Shown here in pieces: positions 35,962 to 45,103 of a stretch of DNA of 64,000 bases (within the stretch, counting starts at the first letter, position 1; every line of letters begins with the position of its first letter). The notes under the pieces are model-generated. The model searched no databases. It had not been told where the DNA came from and saw only the letters and a program-made list of their open reading frames with translations. The stretch is from Candidatus Poribacteria bacterium (GTDB lineage Bacteria > Poribacteria > WGA-4E > WGA-3G). A program made the translations under genes and the position numbers. Location of the stretch: positions 1 through 64,000 of the forward strand of contig JAJDWA010000021.1 in the NCBI GenBank assembly GCA_022825825.1, written 5' to 3'.

Positions 35962-36591
35962 TCAACTATCGTTTGAACGAAATAAGAAGTTTTCTTGCAT
36001 ATTTTTCGCGATAGATACCCACCAAGTATTGCTTGTGCTGACCCGTAAAACATGGGTATAGCGCGGGGCATCATTCGCGCCTAAACTTTTTTCAATTATC
36101 TGTGTGTCTGGATCGTGTTCTAAGAATTCTGCGATAGTATTTTCTAAGCGTTTAGGAGAACGAATAGCAATAACATTGATAATCTCCGCCAATTCTAAAT
36201 CCAACATAAAATCGATATTCCAGAACAGTTTTTTGCCGCTTTTTGGTAGCGGGTCGGGTGGTCCCAAATCACATTCTCGGAATTGCTTTAACATTCCTTC
36301 TCTGATAATGTGTGGCGGTTTGTCGCCGCTGCGTGTGGCGTGTCGAACAAGCCGTCGAGCCAGTGAGGTAGCACCTTTTTCTGAAAGCGCGGAGCCGACA
36401 TAGGTATAGTTGCCTGCGGGGAGTGAAATTAGTTTGCCTTTCTTAAATCGCCCAAATTGTAATTTGGTATCTTCTTTAAGTCTAATTCGCAGCACATAAG
36501 TTCCTGCTTGTGAATTTTTTCCGATAATGAAGATTTTTGGAATTTTCACTGTCCCTCCAATACGCTTTTGTTTAATTTTAATCTCAGGCAA
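35962..36591 (-). CDS. DUF123 / GIY-YIG-like nuclease domain protein
   Basis: A 209-residue protein with the DUF123 core: GTYVLRIRL, then LPAGNYTYVGSAL, SLARRLVRHAT, and KLFWNIDFMLD, a variant of the usual HWHIDYLL. In other bacteria DUF123 is found alone or fused to endonuclease III and resembles GIY-YIG nucleases. The apparent start is TTG 36591, 20 bases after a good promoter; a GTG at codon 15 is possible. Role unknown, perhaps nucleic-acid repair. Confidence 0.7.
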   Translation of the reverse strand: MPEIKIKQKRIGGTVKIPKIFIIGKNSQAGTYVLRIRLKEDTKLQFGRFKKGKLISLPAGNYTYVGSALSEKGATSLARRLVRHATRSGDKPPHIIREGMLKQFRECDLGPPDPLPKSGKKLFWNIDFMLDLELAEIINVIAIRSPKRLENTIAEFLEHDPDTQIIEKSLGANDAPRYTHVLRVSTSNTWWVSIAKNMQENFLFRSNDS

Positions 36592-36612
36592 AACATCTTC
36601 TTATCCACTGTG

Positions 36613-36641
36613 AGTATACCTTTTCTATTAGGATGAGTCAA
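36613..36641 (-). promoter_or_regulatory. promoter for the DUF123 gene
   Basis: Minus strand TTGACT (36641-36636), 17-bp spacer ending in GG, TATACT (36618-36613). It is back to back with the plus-strand promoter at 36661-36689; the two -35 boxes are 19 bp apart. Confidence 0.65.
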
Positions 36642-36660
36642 GAAAAATCAGAGTCTTTGC

Positions 36661-36689
36661 TTGACTTTTTCAACTGAATGTGGTATTAC
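36661..36689 (+). promoter_or_regulatory. promoter for the membrane glycosyltransferase-like gene
   Basis: TTGACT, 17-bp spacer ending in TGG, TATTAC. It lies inside the longest open frame, which is why the start at 36757 is preferred over TTG 36661. Confidence 0.6.
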
Positions 36690-36756
36690 TTTTGTAATTG
36701 CTCATGGAATTTCAAACAGGTGGAAAGCCAGCCACGTTAGTGAGTTCAGAGAAATA

Positions 36757-38853
36757 ATGAAAGTAAGTCAATTGTCTATTAGATATATTACTGTTATTGC
36801 GCTGTTAGTGATTCATCTTCTGCCTGTTTGGGGTTTTAAGTATTTTCCAACACAGGATGGGGCAAGTCATATCTACAACGCTTATGTTCTGAAAGAATAC
36901 CACAATCACGAAAATTACCGATTACGAGAAGTCTACAAATTAAATCCTACGTTTTTCCCTAACTGGACATCCCACGCACTTCTACTATTACTGTTATACA
37001 TCTTTCCACCTCTTATTTGTGAAAAGATTGTGCTTACGCTTTGTATCGGTCTTTTACCTTTGTCTCTCTTTTATTTTCTAAAAGGTGTACAGAAAAAGAA
37101 CGTAGTTTTTGGGTTGGTAGGGTTTATTTTTGCTTACAACTACCTGTTACACATGGGATTCTACAACTTTGTTCTTAGTTTGTCCCTGTTTTTCTTTACG
37201 ATGGGCTACTGGTGGCGTGTCAAGGACAAATTACGTTGGACCAACCTTTTGTTCATATACATATTGCTGTTGGCGACTTACTTCACGCACTACCACTCCT
37301 ATGCGTTGCTTATTATATCACTGACGTTCTTTGCGCTTTTCTTATCAGTTTACGAGATATTACACGAGGTATGGGGCAATAAAAAAACAACGCATCCACC
37401 GATACATCGCTTCAAGGACGCGATGATGAAACTCAAACCTACACTAATTTTTATCGTTATGCTTTTGCCTGCTTACTTTATCTTCTTTTCCTACTACCTT
37501 TACCTTGTTAACGCCCACGGGAGTGAAGGTGACCATAGAGGTTTTGAATGGCTGATAAACTACTTTTTCTCTATGAAATCTTTGGTCTCGTTTCGGGACG
37601 ATCATGTGCTCATCGGACGGATGTTGTTAACACTTTTTGGCGTTGCCATTGTACTCACAGTTATCAATAGAGTCCAGGATTATCAAAAGCAATCGAAATC
37701 CCTTGATGAACAGCTCTGGACGCACATTGTAACCCGAACAGATGGATTTCTAATCATGGCAATCCTCGTTACAGCGATGTATTTCATATCTCCCTGGTCC
37801 GGCTTTAGCGGAGGTTGGTTAAATGATCGTTTTCACCTGTACATATTCTTGATTTTGCTCCCCTTTTTCTCTATCAACTTACATCGCTACATAAACTATG
37901 GAGTTGCAGGAGTTATTATCGTACTTTCCTTATGGCATCTCGGATATAATGTTCATACATACACAATGCTGAATCGTGACATTACTAACGCGCTTTCATT
38001 GGAAGGAATGGATGAGAAACATACAATTCTCCAAAGTCTACCCGGAGAATGGAATGGTTTTTCTGACTCACTCGGTTTTGAACCAGAGTATGTTGAACCG
38101 TTCGGACACATTGAATCCCTGCTTGCAGTGAAAAAAGGGATTGCCTATCTTAACAACTATGAGGCGAATACAGACCATTTTCCGTTGCGGTATAAGCGAA
38201 AAGATTTGCCTGCAGACTTCATCATCGTATGGCGGACAGAATATCATGATGTTGAAGGTTTAGAAAAAGAATACGAATTGATTGATTCCAACGATTACAA
38301 TCGTCTGTATCGCCGCAAACGTGCCCTGCCGGATACCCAACTGTGGAAAGGAGTAGTCGGGGTAGCATTTGACATGCAACCCCGTGACGCTCAGACAGCA
38401 TCCGGATTTATCCCTGTGTATACTGATACAGTTTTCACTGATGGAAAATACGGTTGGTTAACGCAGTCGGAACTGGACGACTTTAAAAGTGAATCTGAAG
38501 ATCAACCGATGCACAGAGATAGTATTTTGGGTGAGGAAGATGGGGTTTTCCGAGTGACACTTCCCAATGGAAAGTATGAGGTGATATGTTATTTTGGTTT
38601 AAGCGAATCTGAGCCTTTAGAGATAAACCTAATTGCGAATGGTGAAAAAAAGATACAGCGATTGCAAATTCCTGCTGGAAGTGATAGGATTTCAAGGACT
38701 TACAGAATCGAGATTACTGATGAAATACTGACTCAGGTAATATATGCCCGTGGAAAAGGAAATTATAAAAGATGGGGGTGGTGTAGTTGTACTATACTCT
38801 GCGTTGATGGTGATATGCAATTCAATCTTCCCGAAGGAACCGAAGAGCAATAA
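36757..38853 (+). CDS. polytopic GT-C-like membrane protein with C-terminal galactose-binding-like domain
   Basis: A 698-residue protein. About ten hydrophobic helices occupy residues 8-440, with an early periplasmic loop containing PTQDGASHIYNAYVLKEY. This is the pattern of GT-C glycosyltransferases that use lipid-linked sugars (an acidic residue in the first outer loop). Residues about 545-695 form a soluble beta-sandwich: VAFDMQPRDAQTASGFIPV, GKYGWL, FRVTLPNGKYEVICYFG and a closing strand pair, similar to malectin/galactose-binding domains. It probably transfers or recognises sugars at the outer membrane-facing side. No sugar donor can be named. Confidence 0.6.
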   Translation: MKVSQLSIRYITVIALLVIHLLPVWGFKYFPTQDGASHIYNAYVLKEYHNHENYRLREVYKLNPTFFPNWTSHALLLLLLYIFPPLICEKIVLTLCIGLLPLSLFYFLKGVQKKNVVFGLVGFIFAYNYLLHMGFYNFVLSLSLFFFTMGYWWRVKDKLRWTNLLFIYILLLATYFTHYHSYALLIISLTFFALFLSVYEILHEVWGNKKTTHPPIHRFKDAMMKLKPTLIFIVMLLPAYFIFFSYYLYLVNAHGSEGDHRGFEWLINYFFSMKSLVSFRDDHVLIGRMLLTLFGVAIVLTVINRVQDYQKQSKSLDEQLWTHIVTRTDGFLIMAILVTAMYFISPWSGFSGGWLNDRFHLYIFLILLPFFSINLHRYINYGVAGVIIVLSLWHLGYNVHTYTMLNRDITNALSLEGMDEKHTILQSLPGEWNGFSDSLGFEPEYVEPFGHIESLLAVKKGIAYLNNYEANTDHFPLRYKRKDLPADFIIVWRTEYHDVEGLEKEYELIDSNDYNRLYRRKRALPDTQLWKGVVGVAFDMQPRDAQTASGFIPVYTDTVFTDGKYGWLTQSELDDFKSESEDQPMHRDSILGEEDGVFRVTLPNGKYEVICYFGLSESEPLEINLIANGEKKIQRLQIPAGSDRISRTYRIEITDEILTQVIYARGKGNYKRWGWCSCTILCVDGDMQFNLPEGTEEQ

Positions 38854-38889
38854 CTTTATCATGCAAGTGGTTAATGTAAATTCTTTGTC

Positions 38890-39684
38890 TTATCTCAAAG
38901 GTCTTCCCCAAGTCACCCTTGTTTCTAATTGGAAACTGATATGTCCGTCATTATTAACATAGTCAGACAAGATTTGAGACATTTCGGTATCAAAAGTTCT
39001 GACGTTTTCCTCTCCCATGTCTTCTTCAGACAGACTTTGTCTCGAATGAAATGACTGAACATAGTCTGTCAGTGGTTGCGAGAAGTAGACCGGTGCCGTC
39101 CGTTTATCTCCAATCAGATGTATGTGTCCTCTATTCACGAGTTCTTGAACCAGATCAATCTGTTTATAGTGCTTGTTGGTAGAATACTTGCGGATCAATG
39201 CAAGTTCTGCGTCATGCCAAGGTGCGCCAACGGGACGATCACCATCAATAATTACGAGGTACCCATCTGTCGTCAATACTTCCTTGAATCTCGAGAAAAC
39301 TACGTTCCACTCCATCCAGTGAATACTTGCGCCAGCTACCACCATATCGTAGGGCGGATATAACCGAACATCTTCAACAGCTCCATTTATCCATCGGAGC
39401 TTTGGGTGATCACCTTTAGCGAGCGATTTTCCTACTCGGATCATTTCCTGTGAGAAGTCAACCGCATCAACACTGTTTACCTGCTCGACGAGTGTTCGTG
39501 CTATTTTCCCTGGGCCACACCCGACATCTAAAACACGCCCTCTTGATTCTCCCAGCAAACTGAGAAGTATTTTATACGTCTCGCCTGGATAGGGAGGTCG
39601 TAACTCATAAGTTTCTGCTAAACTTCGGTTTTTGAAGCGCGATGCGTAATCGTTCCAGTATTGTCGTGGTCTTGTGGTTTTCAT
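38890..39684 (-). CDS. class I SAM-dependent methyltransferase
   Basis: A 264-residue methyltransferase of the Methyltransf_11/25 type. Motif I is VLDVGCGPGKIA at about residue 56, the acidic post-I residue is in VDAVDFSQEM, and YDMVVAGASIHWM supplies motif IV. The C-terminal half is substrate-specific and not recognised. AGGA precedes the ATG. It is convergent with the membrane-protein gene, 36 bp apart. Small-molecule methylation is the default guess. Confidence 0.85.
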   Translation of the reverse strand: MKTTRPRQYWNDYASRFKNRSLAETYELRPPYPGETYKILLSLLGESRGRVLDVGCGPGKIARTLVEQVNSVDAVDFSQEMIRVGKSLAKGDHPKLRWINGAVEDVRLYPPYDMVVAGASIHWMEWNVVFSRFKEVLTTDGYLVIIDGDRPVGAPWHDAELALIRKYSTNKHYKQIDLVQELVNRGHIHLIGDKRTAPVYFSQPLTDYVQSFHSRQSLSEEDMGEENVRTFDTEMSQILSDYVNNDGHISFQLETRVTWGRPLR

Positions 39685-39697
39685 GTTTTAATCCTAA

Positions 39698-40558
39698 CTA
39701 TTGGATAGGCGAAAAATCAAACGTTAACGCATCCCCTATAGGCACATAACCGATTTTGGTGTAGATATTATTAGAGGTCGGATTTGCTAAATCGGTATGG
39801 AGGCAGCAAAATGAATAGCGTTCCGAAAGCAATTTTTTCGTCAACAGTAAAACACATGAAGTCGCATACCCTTTGTTGCGGTGCTCAGGTGGTGTGTACA
39901 CGCCAGCAATTGCCGCGCCATTTTTCGTTTGACGGAACACACCGGCAATAGACACTGGGCCGCCGTGATCCCAAATGTACAATTGCTGATCCTTGATGAT
40001 CTGCTCGGTCCAGCTTTTGGCCCCCTCAAAACTGCCAGGTTTACCTATCTCCTCTGTGTAGGCAACAGTCCATCGTGTCATCAGTGAGTGATCATCCGGA
40101 CGAGCGATACGTAACTTCCCCGGAGAAAGTGGCAGGTCCGCGACCGCTTTTGCTTCAAATGTACGCATTCGCATAGCGATTTTGGAGGATACGCCGGGCA
40201 TGTCCTCAATCCAACAATCAGAAAAGACTTGGGCTTCGGCAGCTGGCCCAATAACACTTGGTATTTGTACATCAATCCCACGTAGATGATGTACAAGATG
40301 AACGATAGCCATCTGGACTTCAGTATCGATTTTGCTCAAGATGATCCACCGTGGTATCATTATTGCGACACCGACGGCTCTTCCTTGCTCCAAAATACTC
40401 AACAGAAGCGGTGACTCGGGACCGTGATAGCCCGGATCTTCAGCCATCTTATAAGCGAAATCGAGAACTCTATTGTTTTCGCTCTCATTCTGTTCCAAGT
40501 AGACACCCGAGAGTGAAATAAGTTCGCTTGCATGGTTGTGAGATATTATTTTAATCAT
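39698..40558 (-). CDS. GNAT-family N-acetyltransferase, paralog of the 9507-10367 gene
   Basis: A 286-residue protein starting at ATG 40556-40558 (MIKIISHNH). The GNAT motif is VYTPPEHRNKGYAT, followed by DLANPTSNNIYTKIGY, as in the first paralog. The N-terminal half is a poorly conserved acetyltransferase-like domain. Identity of the two N-terminal halves looks low. It is 13 bp downstream of the methyltransferase gene's start-side, so the order on the minus strand is GNAT then methyltransferase, probably one transcript. Confidence 0.75.
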   Translation of the reverse strand: MIKIISHNHASELISLSGVYLEQNESENNRVLDFAYKMAEDPGYHGPESPLLLSILEQGRAVGVAIMIPRWIILSKIDTEVQMAIVHLVHHLRGIDVQIPSVIGPAAEAQVFSDCWIEDMPGVSSKIAMRMRTFEAKAVADLPLSPGKLRIARPDDHSLMTRWTVAYTEEIGKPGSFEGAKSWTEQIIKDQQLYIWDHGGPVSIAGVFRQTKNGAAIAGVYTPPEHRNKGYATSCVLLLTKKLLSERYSFCCLHTDLANPTSNNIYTKIGYVPIGDALTFDFSPIQ

Positions 40559-40644
40559 GATGCCTAGATCCACTTTCTTCCAATAAATTCGAATAATATT
40601 TTAACCGACTTCCTCCGATTATTCAATCTATTTTGATTTAGGCG

Positions 40645-40673
40645 TTGCACAAGATGAAAATCTATGATATGCT
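40645..40673 (+). promoter_or_regulatory. promoter for gamma-glutamyltransferase gene
   Basis: TTGCAC, 17-bp spacer, TATGCT, about 70 bp upstream of the start. Confidence 0.55.
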
Positions 40674-40743
40674 CTTAATTGTAGAGAAGGGAATTATAAA
40701 AGAAAATTAGAGCAACTTCTGACACTAAAGCAAAGGAAAACCG

Positions 40744-42357
40744 ATGCAAGAAGCTCAACAAATTGGCTGGAAAGCAGTTAGCAAAACTGGAGTCGTAGCT
40801 GCAGGCGGCGCAAAGGCGGTTGCTGCAGGAATTGAGATTTTAGAAGCAGGTGGAAATGCAGCAGATGCAGCTGCAGGGACGATTCTTGCACTCAACGTTA
40901 CAGACCACGGTGCCTGTTCTATTGGCGGTGAGGTGCCACTTCTTATCTTTGATGCCCAAAAGCAGGAAGTAAAATCGCTTTCAGGGCAAGGACGCGCACC
41001 GCTTTCTCAAGCAGCAATTGACTGGTATATGGAGAACGGTATCCCGAATTTCGATATAAAAATGGCACCTGTCCCGTCAGTTGTGGACTTGTGCACAACA
41101 ACACTTAAGCTATATGGAACGATGACATTTGCGGAAATCGTGGCACCGACGCTGGCACTGCTTGATGCTGGTAAGGCGGACTGGCATTCTGATTTGGCGG
41201 TTACCCTAAGGCGGATGGTTGAAGAGGAACAGAAAACATCTGGAAGTCGTGAACAGAAAGTGCAAGCGGCAAGTGATCGGTTTTATGGACGGAACGGTGT
41301 TCAGAGTGACATTGCTGATGAATTAGAGGCTTTTTACATTGAAAATGGCGGGTTTCTTCGTAAGAACGACCTTGCTGCTCACGTCACGCTTATTGAAAAC
41401 CCCATAACAGTGGATTACCGAGGTTATACAGTGTGTAAGTGTGGTACCTGGACACAGGGTCCCTACCTTTGTCAAGCACTGCGTCTGTTGGAAGGTTTCG
41501 ACCTCAAAGCGATGGAACATTTCTCGGCAGATTACGTGCATGTGGTCACGGAATCACTCAAGTTGGCAATGGCAGACCGAGATGAATATTACGCTGACCC
41601 TGAATTTGTAGATGTTCCTATGGCTAAATTGCTTTCCGATGCGTATACCGAGATTCGCCGCCCACTAATTGATATGGAAAAGGCATCACATGAAGCACAA
41701 CCGGGTGACGTAGAAAATATGAAGCCGCTAAAAGCAGATGGTGTGTTTCGACCCGGGGTTGGTGGCACAACAACCTGTGTGGTTGCTGACCGATGGGGCA
41801 ATGTCGTGTCTGCTACACCGAGTGCTAATGTCTATCACGCAGGTGGGACAGGCACTACAGGTGTAAGTTATGGTAATCGCTTACGCAGCCTCAATACAAC
41901 TCCCGGACATCCGAACTGTATTGAGCCTGGCAAACGTCCGAGAATCACGCTTACACCAACACTTGTTCTTAAGGATGGCGCACCTATTTTAGCAATCAGC
42001 GTTGCAGGCGGTGATCTGCAGGATCAGGCAACAATGAATTTACTGCTCAATTTCGTTGAATTTGGCATGCTACCAGAAGATGCTGTTACAGCACTGCGTT
42101 TTGCTACTGCCCATCATCAAGATTCGTTTGACCCTAATCCCAATCGTGAACAGAGATTCGGACAAGCAGGTTCGCTAACTATAAACGATAGTGTAAGCAA
42201 AAACGTTAGGGAGGAGCTTACCAGCCGCGGCCATCAGGTTAGGGCACAAGCAGGTGCTATTGCTGCCCCCTCCATGCTTTATGTTGACAAAGATAGCGGG
42301 ACGTTCTATGCTGCGGGCGATCCTGCTGCTGGTAGGCATGCTGCAGGACTGGAATAG
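40744..42357 (+). CDS. gamma-glutamyltransferase family protein
   Basis: A 537-residue Ntn-hydrolase precursor. The N-terminal part has VVAAGGAKAVAAGIEILEAGGNAADAA and the glycine-rich SIGGEVPLLIF. The autocleavage/catalytic threonine is T342 in GGTTTCVVADRWGNVVSATPS; where the family has T-T-H this protein has T-T-T. Later elements are RPRITLTPTLVLKDG and SVAGGDLQDQ. AAAGGA precedes the ATG. No signal peptide is visible, unlike secreted GGTs, so a cytoplasmic gamma-glutamyl hydrolase/transferase or a cephalosporin-acylase-like amidase is possible. Confidence 0.85.
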   Translation: MQEAQQIGWKAVSKTGVVAAGGAKAVAAGIEILEAGGNAADAAAGTILALNVTDHGACSIGGEVPLLIFDAQKQEVKSLSGQGRAPLSQAAIDWYMENGIPNFDIKMAPVPSVVDLCTTTLKLYGTMTFAEIVAPTLALLDAGKADWHSDLAVTLRRMVEEEQKTSGSREQKVQAASDRFYGRNGVQSDIADELEAFYIENGGFLRKNDLAAHVTLIENPITVDYRGYTVCKCGTWTQGPYLCQALRLLEGFDLKAMEHFSADYVHVVTESLKLAMADRDEYYADPEFVDVPMAKLLSDAYTEIRRPLIDMEKASHEAQPGDVENMKPLKADGVFRPGVGGTTTCVVADRWGNVVSATPSANVYHAGGTGTTGVSYGNRLRSLNTTPGHPNCIEPGKRPRITLTPTLVLKDGAPILAISVAGGDLQDQATMNLLLNFVEFGMLPEDAVTALRFATAHHQDSFDPNPNREQRFGQAGSLTINDSVSKNVREELTSRGHQVRAQAGAIAAPSMLYVDKDSGTFYAAGDPAAGRHAAGLE

Positions 42358-42372
42358 AGGGAGCTTGTGCTG

Positions 42373-42969
42373 TTAAACTCCCGTCTGTTGCCAAATCTTA
42401 AATCGGCGTTGCAATGCCCTTAAAAACCGATCAATGGATTTATCCGTTTGGGACATACGCTGCAGATCCATTTCGTTGACGAGGTCTGCTACGCGCTCGG
42501 TTCCATCTAACGGCGGCATCATACCAGCTTCCATGATGGCGTTTAGAAGAAGTTTTTTATAACGATCCTGTTCACATTTCTGATCCGGTGTTGGACACCC
42601 TCTGCTGAATACTGTTTTGAACGCCTGCGAATCAAGAAGCAACCATCGCTCAATGTGAGGTTCAGGAGTAGCACTGATAACCAGATTCGTGTAATCGGAG
42701 ATGGCCTGATGAATCTCGCGTTCTTGTTCCAAAAAACCCTTACAATTGCTATCTGTACCGACGATGATAAGGTCTGGCAAATTCTCTTGATTCCGATGCA
42801 AATCCTGTTGATACTTTTTTAGGGCATTGATGACTTTTCCCTGTCCACCACGTACACTGTAGCGGATAAGATTGATTTTTACATGGTATGTATTAGCAAG
42901 ACGCTCTGCGAGGGCTATGATAAAACGTTCCAGTGTCCGATCTTCAGCGAAGATACTGATATTATACAT
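42373..42969 (-). CDS. Toprim-like (DUF4276-type) protein partnered with an ATPase
   Basis: A 198-residue protein from ATG 42967-42969, which overlaps the last eight bases of the upstream ATPase frame. The fold pattern fits a small Toprim-like nuclease/regulator: acidic E9-D10 after the first strand (ISIFAEDRTLERF), a G-G-x-G-K loop, and D73-S-N after a hydrophobic strand (DLIIVGTDSN). DUF4276-type proteins commonly follow AAA ATPases of the RecF/OLD type. The pairing suggests a two-component nucleic-acid-sensing module, by analogy with PARIS (AriA/AriB). The Toprim assignment rests on pattern only. Confidence 0.6.
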   Translation of the reverse strand: MYNISIFAEDRTLERFIIALAERLANTYHVKINLIRYSVRGGQGKVINALKKYQQDLHRNQENLPDLIIVGTDSNCKGFLEQEREIHQAISDYTNLVISATPEPHIERWLLLDSQAFKTVFSRGCPTPDQKCEQDRYKKLLLNAIMEAGMMPPLDGTERVADLVNEMDLQRMSQTDKSIDRFLRALQRRFKIWQQTGV

Positions 42970-44278
42970 CAAGATCCCCCCGCAAAACGCGTTTTGAAAT
43001 GGACATCTCATCTTCGGATTGAAAGGCTTTCTCAATATCTAATTTCGGCCATAACGATTTCAACCGTGTCTTAAAAGGCTCAATTTCTGTCTGCCCATCC
43101 ACCTTACGACAGACGTAAAAAAATTCTGGACGAATAAATTCCAGCAAAAGCGGTGAATGCGTTGTTACAATGTACTGTGTGCGCCCAAGAAGCCTACGAG
43201 CGTCCAAAAAACTCGCAATTCTATCAATCTGGCGCGGCTGCACACCATTTTCTGGTTCTTCAAATCCGATTAATGCGGGCGGCTCTTTGCTGCCCACGAG
43301 TGCCAAGAGTCCTAAAATCCGGAGTGTGCCTTCCGACAAGACTCGGATTGACATGTCCCTTTCTCCTTCACGAAGGTTGAGTTCAACCTCACCTAAGTCG
43401 TTGATGCCAACTTCAATTCCGGTTATAGAGGGAATAATGCTATGGAGTGCTTTTTCAATAGATTCAAACTGCCGTTCATTGTGAGTCTTTAAGGTATGCA
43501 GATAACTTGCAAGCTCTTCGCCCATCGCCCCTATGTGGGCCACCTCCTTTGCAGGAGTGGGGAGCCGCATGCGTTCTCGTGGTTCAAAATAGTGGGTGAA
43601 CCAGCTTGCTAATTCGTGATGCATCGCTACAACATGTGGACAGTGGAGAGGAGAGTGCTGCATTGATAAGATGCTTTGATCGAGAGGATATTCATAACAG
43701 ATTGAACGCCCCTCCCCCTCTAAACGCATAAGTATTTGATTCCCAACCCGTTCCAAGAAGGGTTTCCTATTTTGTTTTAGTTCTCCCTTGGCATTGAGCG
43801 CGGCGAGATGTTCATCTGCTACACGCAAAATGCCTTGCTTTGGCAGCATCTCAATCTCAATCCGATACCGCAGATTTTCTTCTCGGACCGGGAGTAATCG
43901 CTTTGAAGCGGATCTGCCTTTATCCTGCACATCTGTTGTTGGAGTTGGCTTCATTTTCTGAACTTGTCGATTGACTTTTTCAACAAATGTCGGAGATAAC
44001 TGAACATCTATCTCTATACAGAACGAAACTTTTTCCTGCTGCCGTAGCGTCTTGATGCCTTCTGCTCCAAAAGTGAACGATTCCAGTGGATATCCTCGAT
44101 GCTGTGCAAAAGCCTCCCGTAACGTGCGGCAGGTCGCTATTCGTGACAGAAGGTGCAAGGCATCAAGAAAATTGCTCTTTCCCGAAGCGTTAGGACCGAT
44201 AAGCACTGCGAGGTATCCAAGATGTACCTCAACATCGGCAAGAGATTTATACCCTTGAATTTTGATTCGCTTCAGCAT
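42962..44278 (-). CDS. AAA ATPase of the RecF/OLD (AAA_15/21) type
   Basis: A 438-residue ABC/SMC-like ATPase. The N-terminus is MLKRIKIQGYKSL with Walker A GPNASGK34SN. A middle insertion (about 80-230) contains K-rich and helical segments. The signature-like LSEGTLRILGLL is followed by Walker B ALIGFEEPENG (E340, E341) and the D/H-loop YIVTTHSPLLL. GGAGG precedes the start. These ATPases pair with nucleases or Toprim proteins in repair and phage-defence modules; here the partner gene overlaps the 3' end and continues on the same strand. Confidence 0.85.
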   Translation of the reverse strand: MLKRIKIQGYKSLADVEVHLGYLAVLIGPNASGKSNFLDALHLLSRIATCRTLREAFAQHRGYPLESFTFGAEGIKTLRQQEKVSFCIEIDVQLSPTFVEKVNRQVQKMKPTPTTDVQDKGRSASKRLLPVREENLRYRIEIEMLPKQGILRVADEHLAALNAKGELKQNRKPFLERVGNQILMRLEGEGRSICYEYPLDQSILSMQHSPLHCPHVVAMHHELASWFTHYFEPRERMRLPTPAKEVAHIGAMGEELASYLHTLKTHNERQFESIEKALHSIIPSITGIEVGINDLGEVELNLREGERDMSIRVLSEGTLRILGLLALVGSKEPPALIGFEEPENGVQPRQIDRIASFLDARRLLGRTQYIVTTHSPLLLEFIRPEFFYVCRKVDGQTEIEPFKTRLKSLWPKLDIEKAFQSEDEMSISKRVLRGDLDV

Positions 44279-44294
44279 CGCGGTGTTCCTCCGT

Positions 44295-45092
44295 TTAATA
44301 TCCTAAACTCCGAAGATATTCTCTATTTACGACTGCAGCTTCGGCAGGTGGGCGCGGCGGATACGGACGGTCAAGTTCTACTGAAACCCATCCATCGTAA
44401 TTGACTGATTCAAGTCCTTCAAGCACCGCTTTGACATCAAGTCCAAGGTTGCCCGCGCCGAGTTCTGCAAAACGCGCTTTCTCACCGAAACGTTGTGTTC
44501 TGTAATCCCAAGTTTCTGGGTCATCCGCGTGGCAATCTTTGAGATGGACATGCCCAATCCGATTGCGCAAAAGCTCGCTCTCAAAAACTTGCATCGGATC
44601 GCTACCGGCTGCAAGCATGTGCCCCGTATCATAAAGCAGCCAGAGATTCGGTGCTACAGCTAAGAGACGTTCTGCATCATCAACCGTTTCAATCAAGGTG
44701 CCAAGATGTGCGTGGTGGAAACCTTTGATGTGGTGCGCATCGCAGAAAGCAAGCACGTCATCAAGCGTTCGGGCAGCGTTTTCGATATCCGCATCGCTTG
44801 GATTTGCACCGCCCCATTCCCCACGACGTAGTGCGGGAACCTCGGCAGCGTTGTTGCCTAAGGTAATGTTGAATTTTATTCTGTCCAGTCCTGCGCCGCC
44901 AGCATTGACAATATGAAGTCCGAGGCTTCGGGCAAGCGTTGCCATTTCAACCAAACTTTCTGCTCCCTCAATAGGAACACTTTCAACCCCTTCCCAACCT
45001 GCATCGGCAACTTCGCGCAATACTTTTTCTGGATTTTCTCGCTGTTCCCCGCCAAATTGGATAAGATGACAGGCGAATCTTAATTTGCTCAT
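44295..45092 (-). CDS. sugar phosphate isomerase/epimerase (xylose-isomerase-like TIM barrel)
   Basis: A 265-residue AP_endonuc_2/IolE-type TIM barrel: FHHAHLGTLIET with metal-binding histidines, LLYDTGHMLAAG, HVHLKDCH and WVSVELDRPYPPRP, the last giving the closing glutamate. It would isomerise, epimerise or dehydrate a sugar or inosose with a divalent metal. AAGGGAG precedes the start. The next gene downstream on the strand is the ATPase, 16 bp away. Confidence 0.85.
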   Translation of the reverse strand: MSKLRFACHLIQFGGEQRENPEKVLREVADAGWEGVESVPIEGAESLVEMATLARSLGLHIVNAGGAGLDRIKFNITLGNNAAEVPALRRGEWGGANPSDADIENAARTLDDVLAFCDAHHIKGFHHAHLGTLIETVDDAERLLAVAPNLWLLYDTGHMLAAGSDPMQVFESELLRNRIGHVHLKDCHADDPETWDYRTQRFGEKARFAELGAGNLGLDVKAVLEGLESVNYDGWVSVELDRPYPPRPPAEAAVVNREYLRSLGY

Positions 45093-45103
45093 TAATATCT
45101 CCC

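Noticed and set aside
36661-36756. Start of the membrane protein at TTG 36661
   Set aside because: The first codons coincide with the promoter -35 and -10 boxes; the hydrophobic N-terminus begins after ATG 36757.
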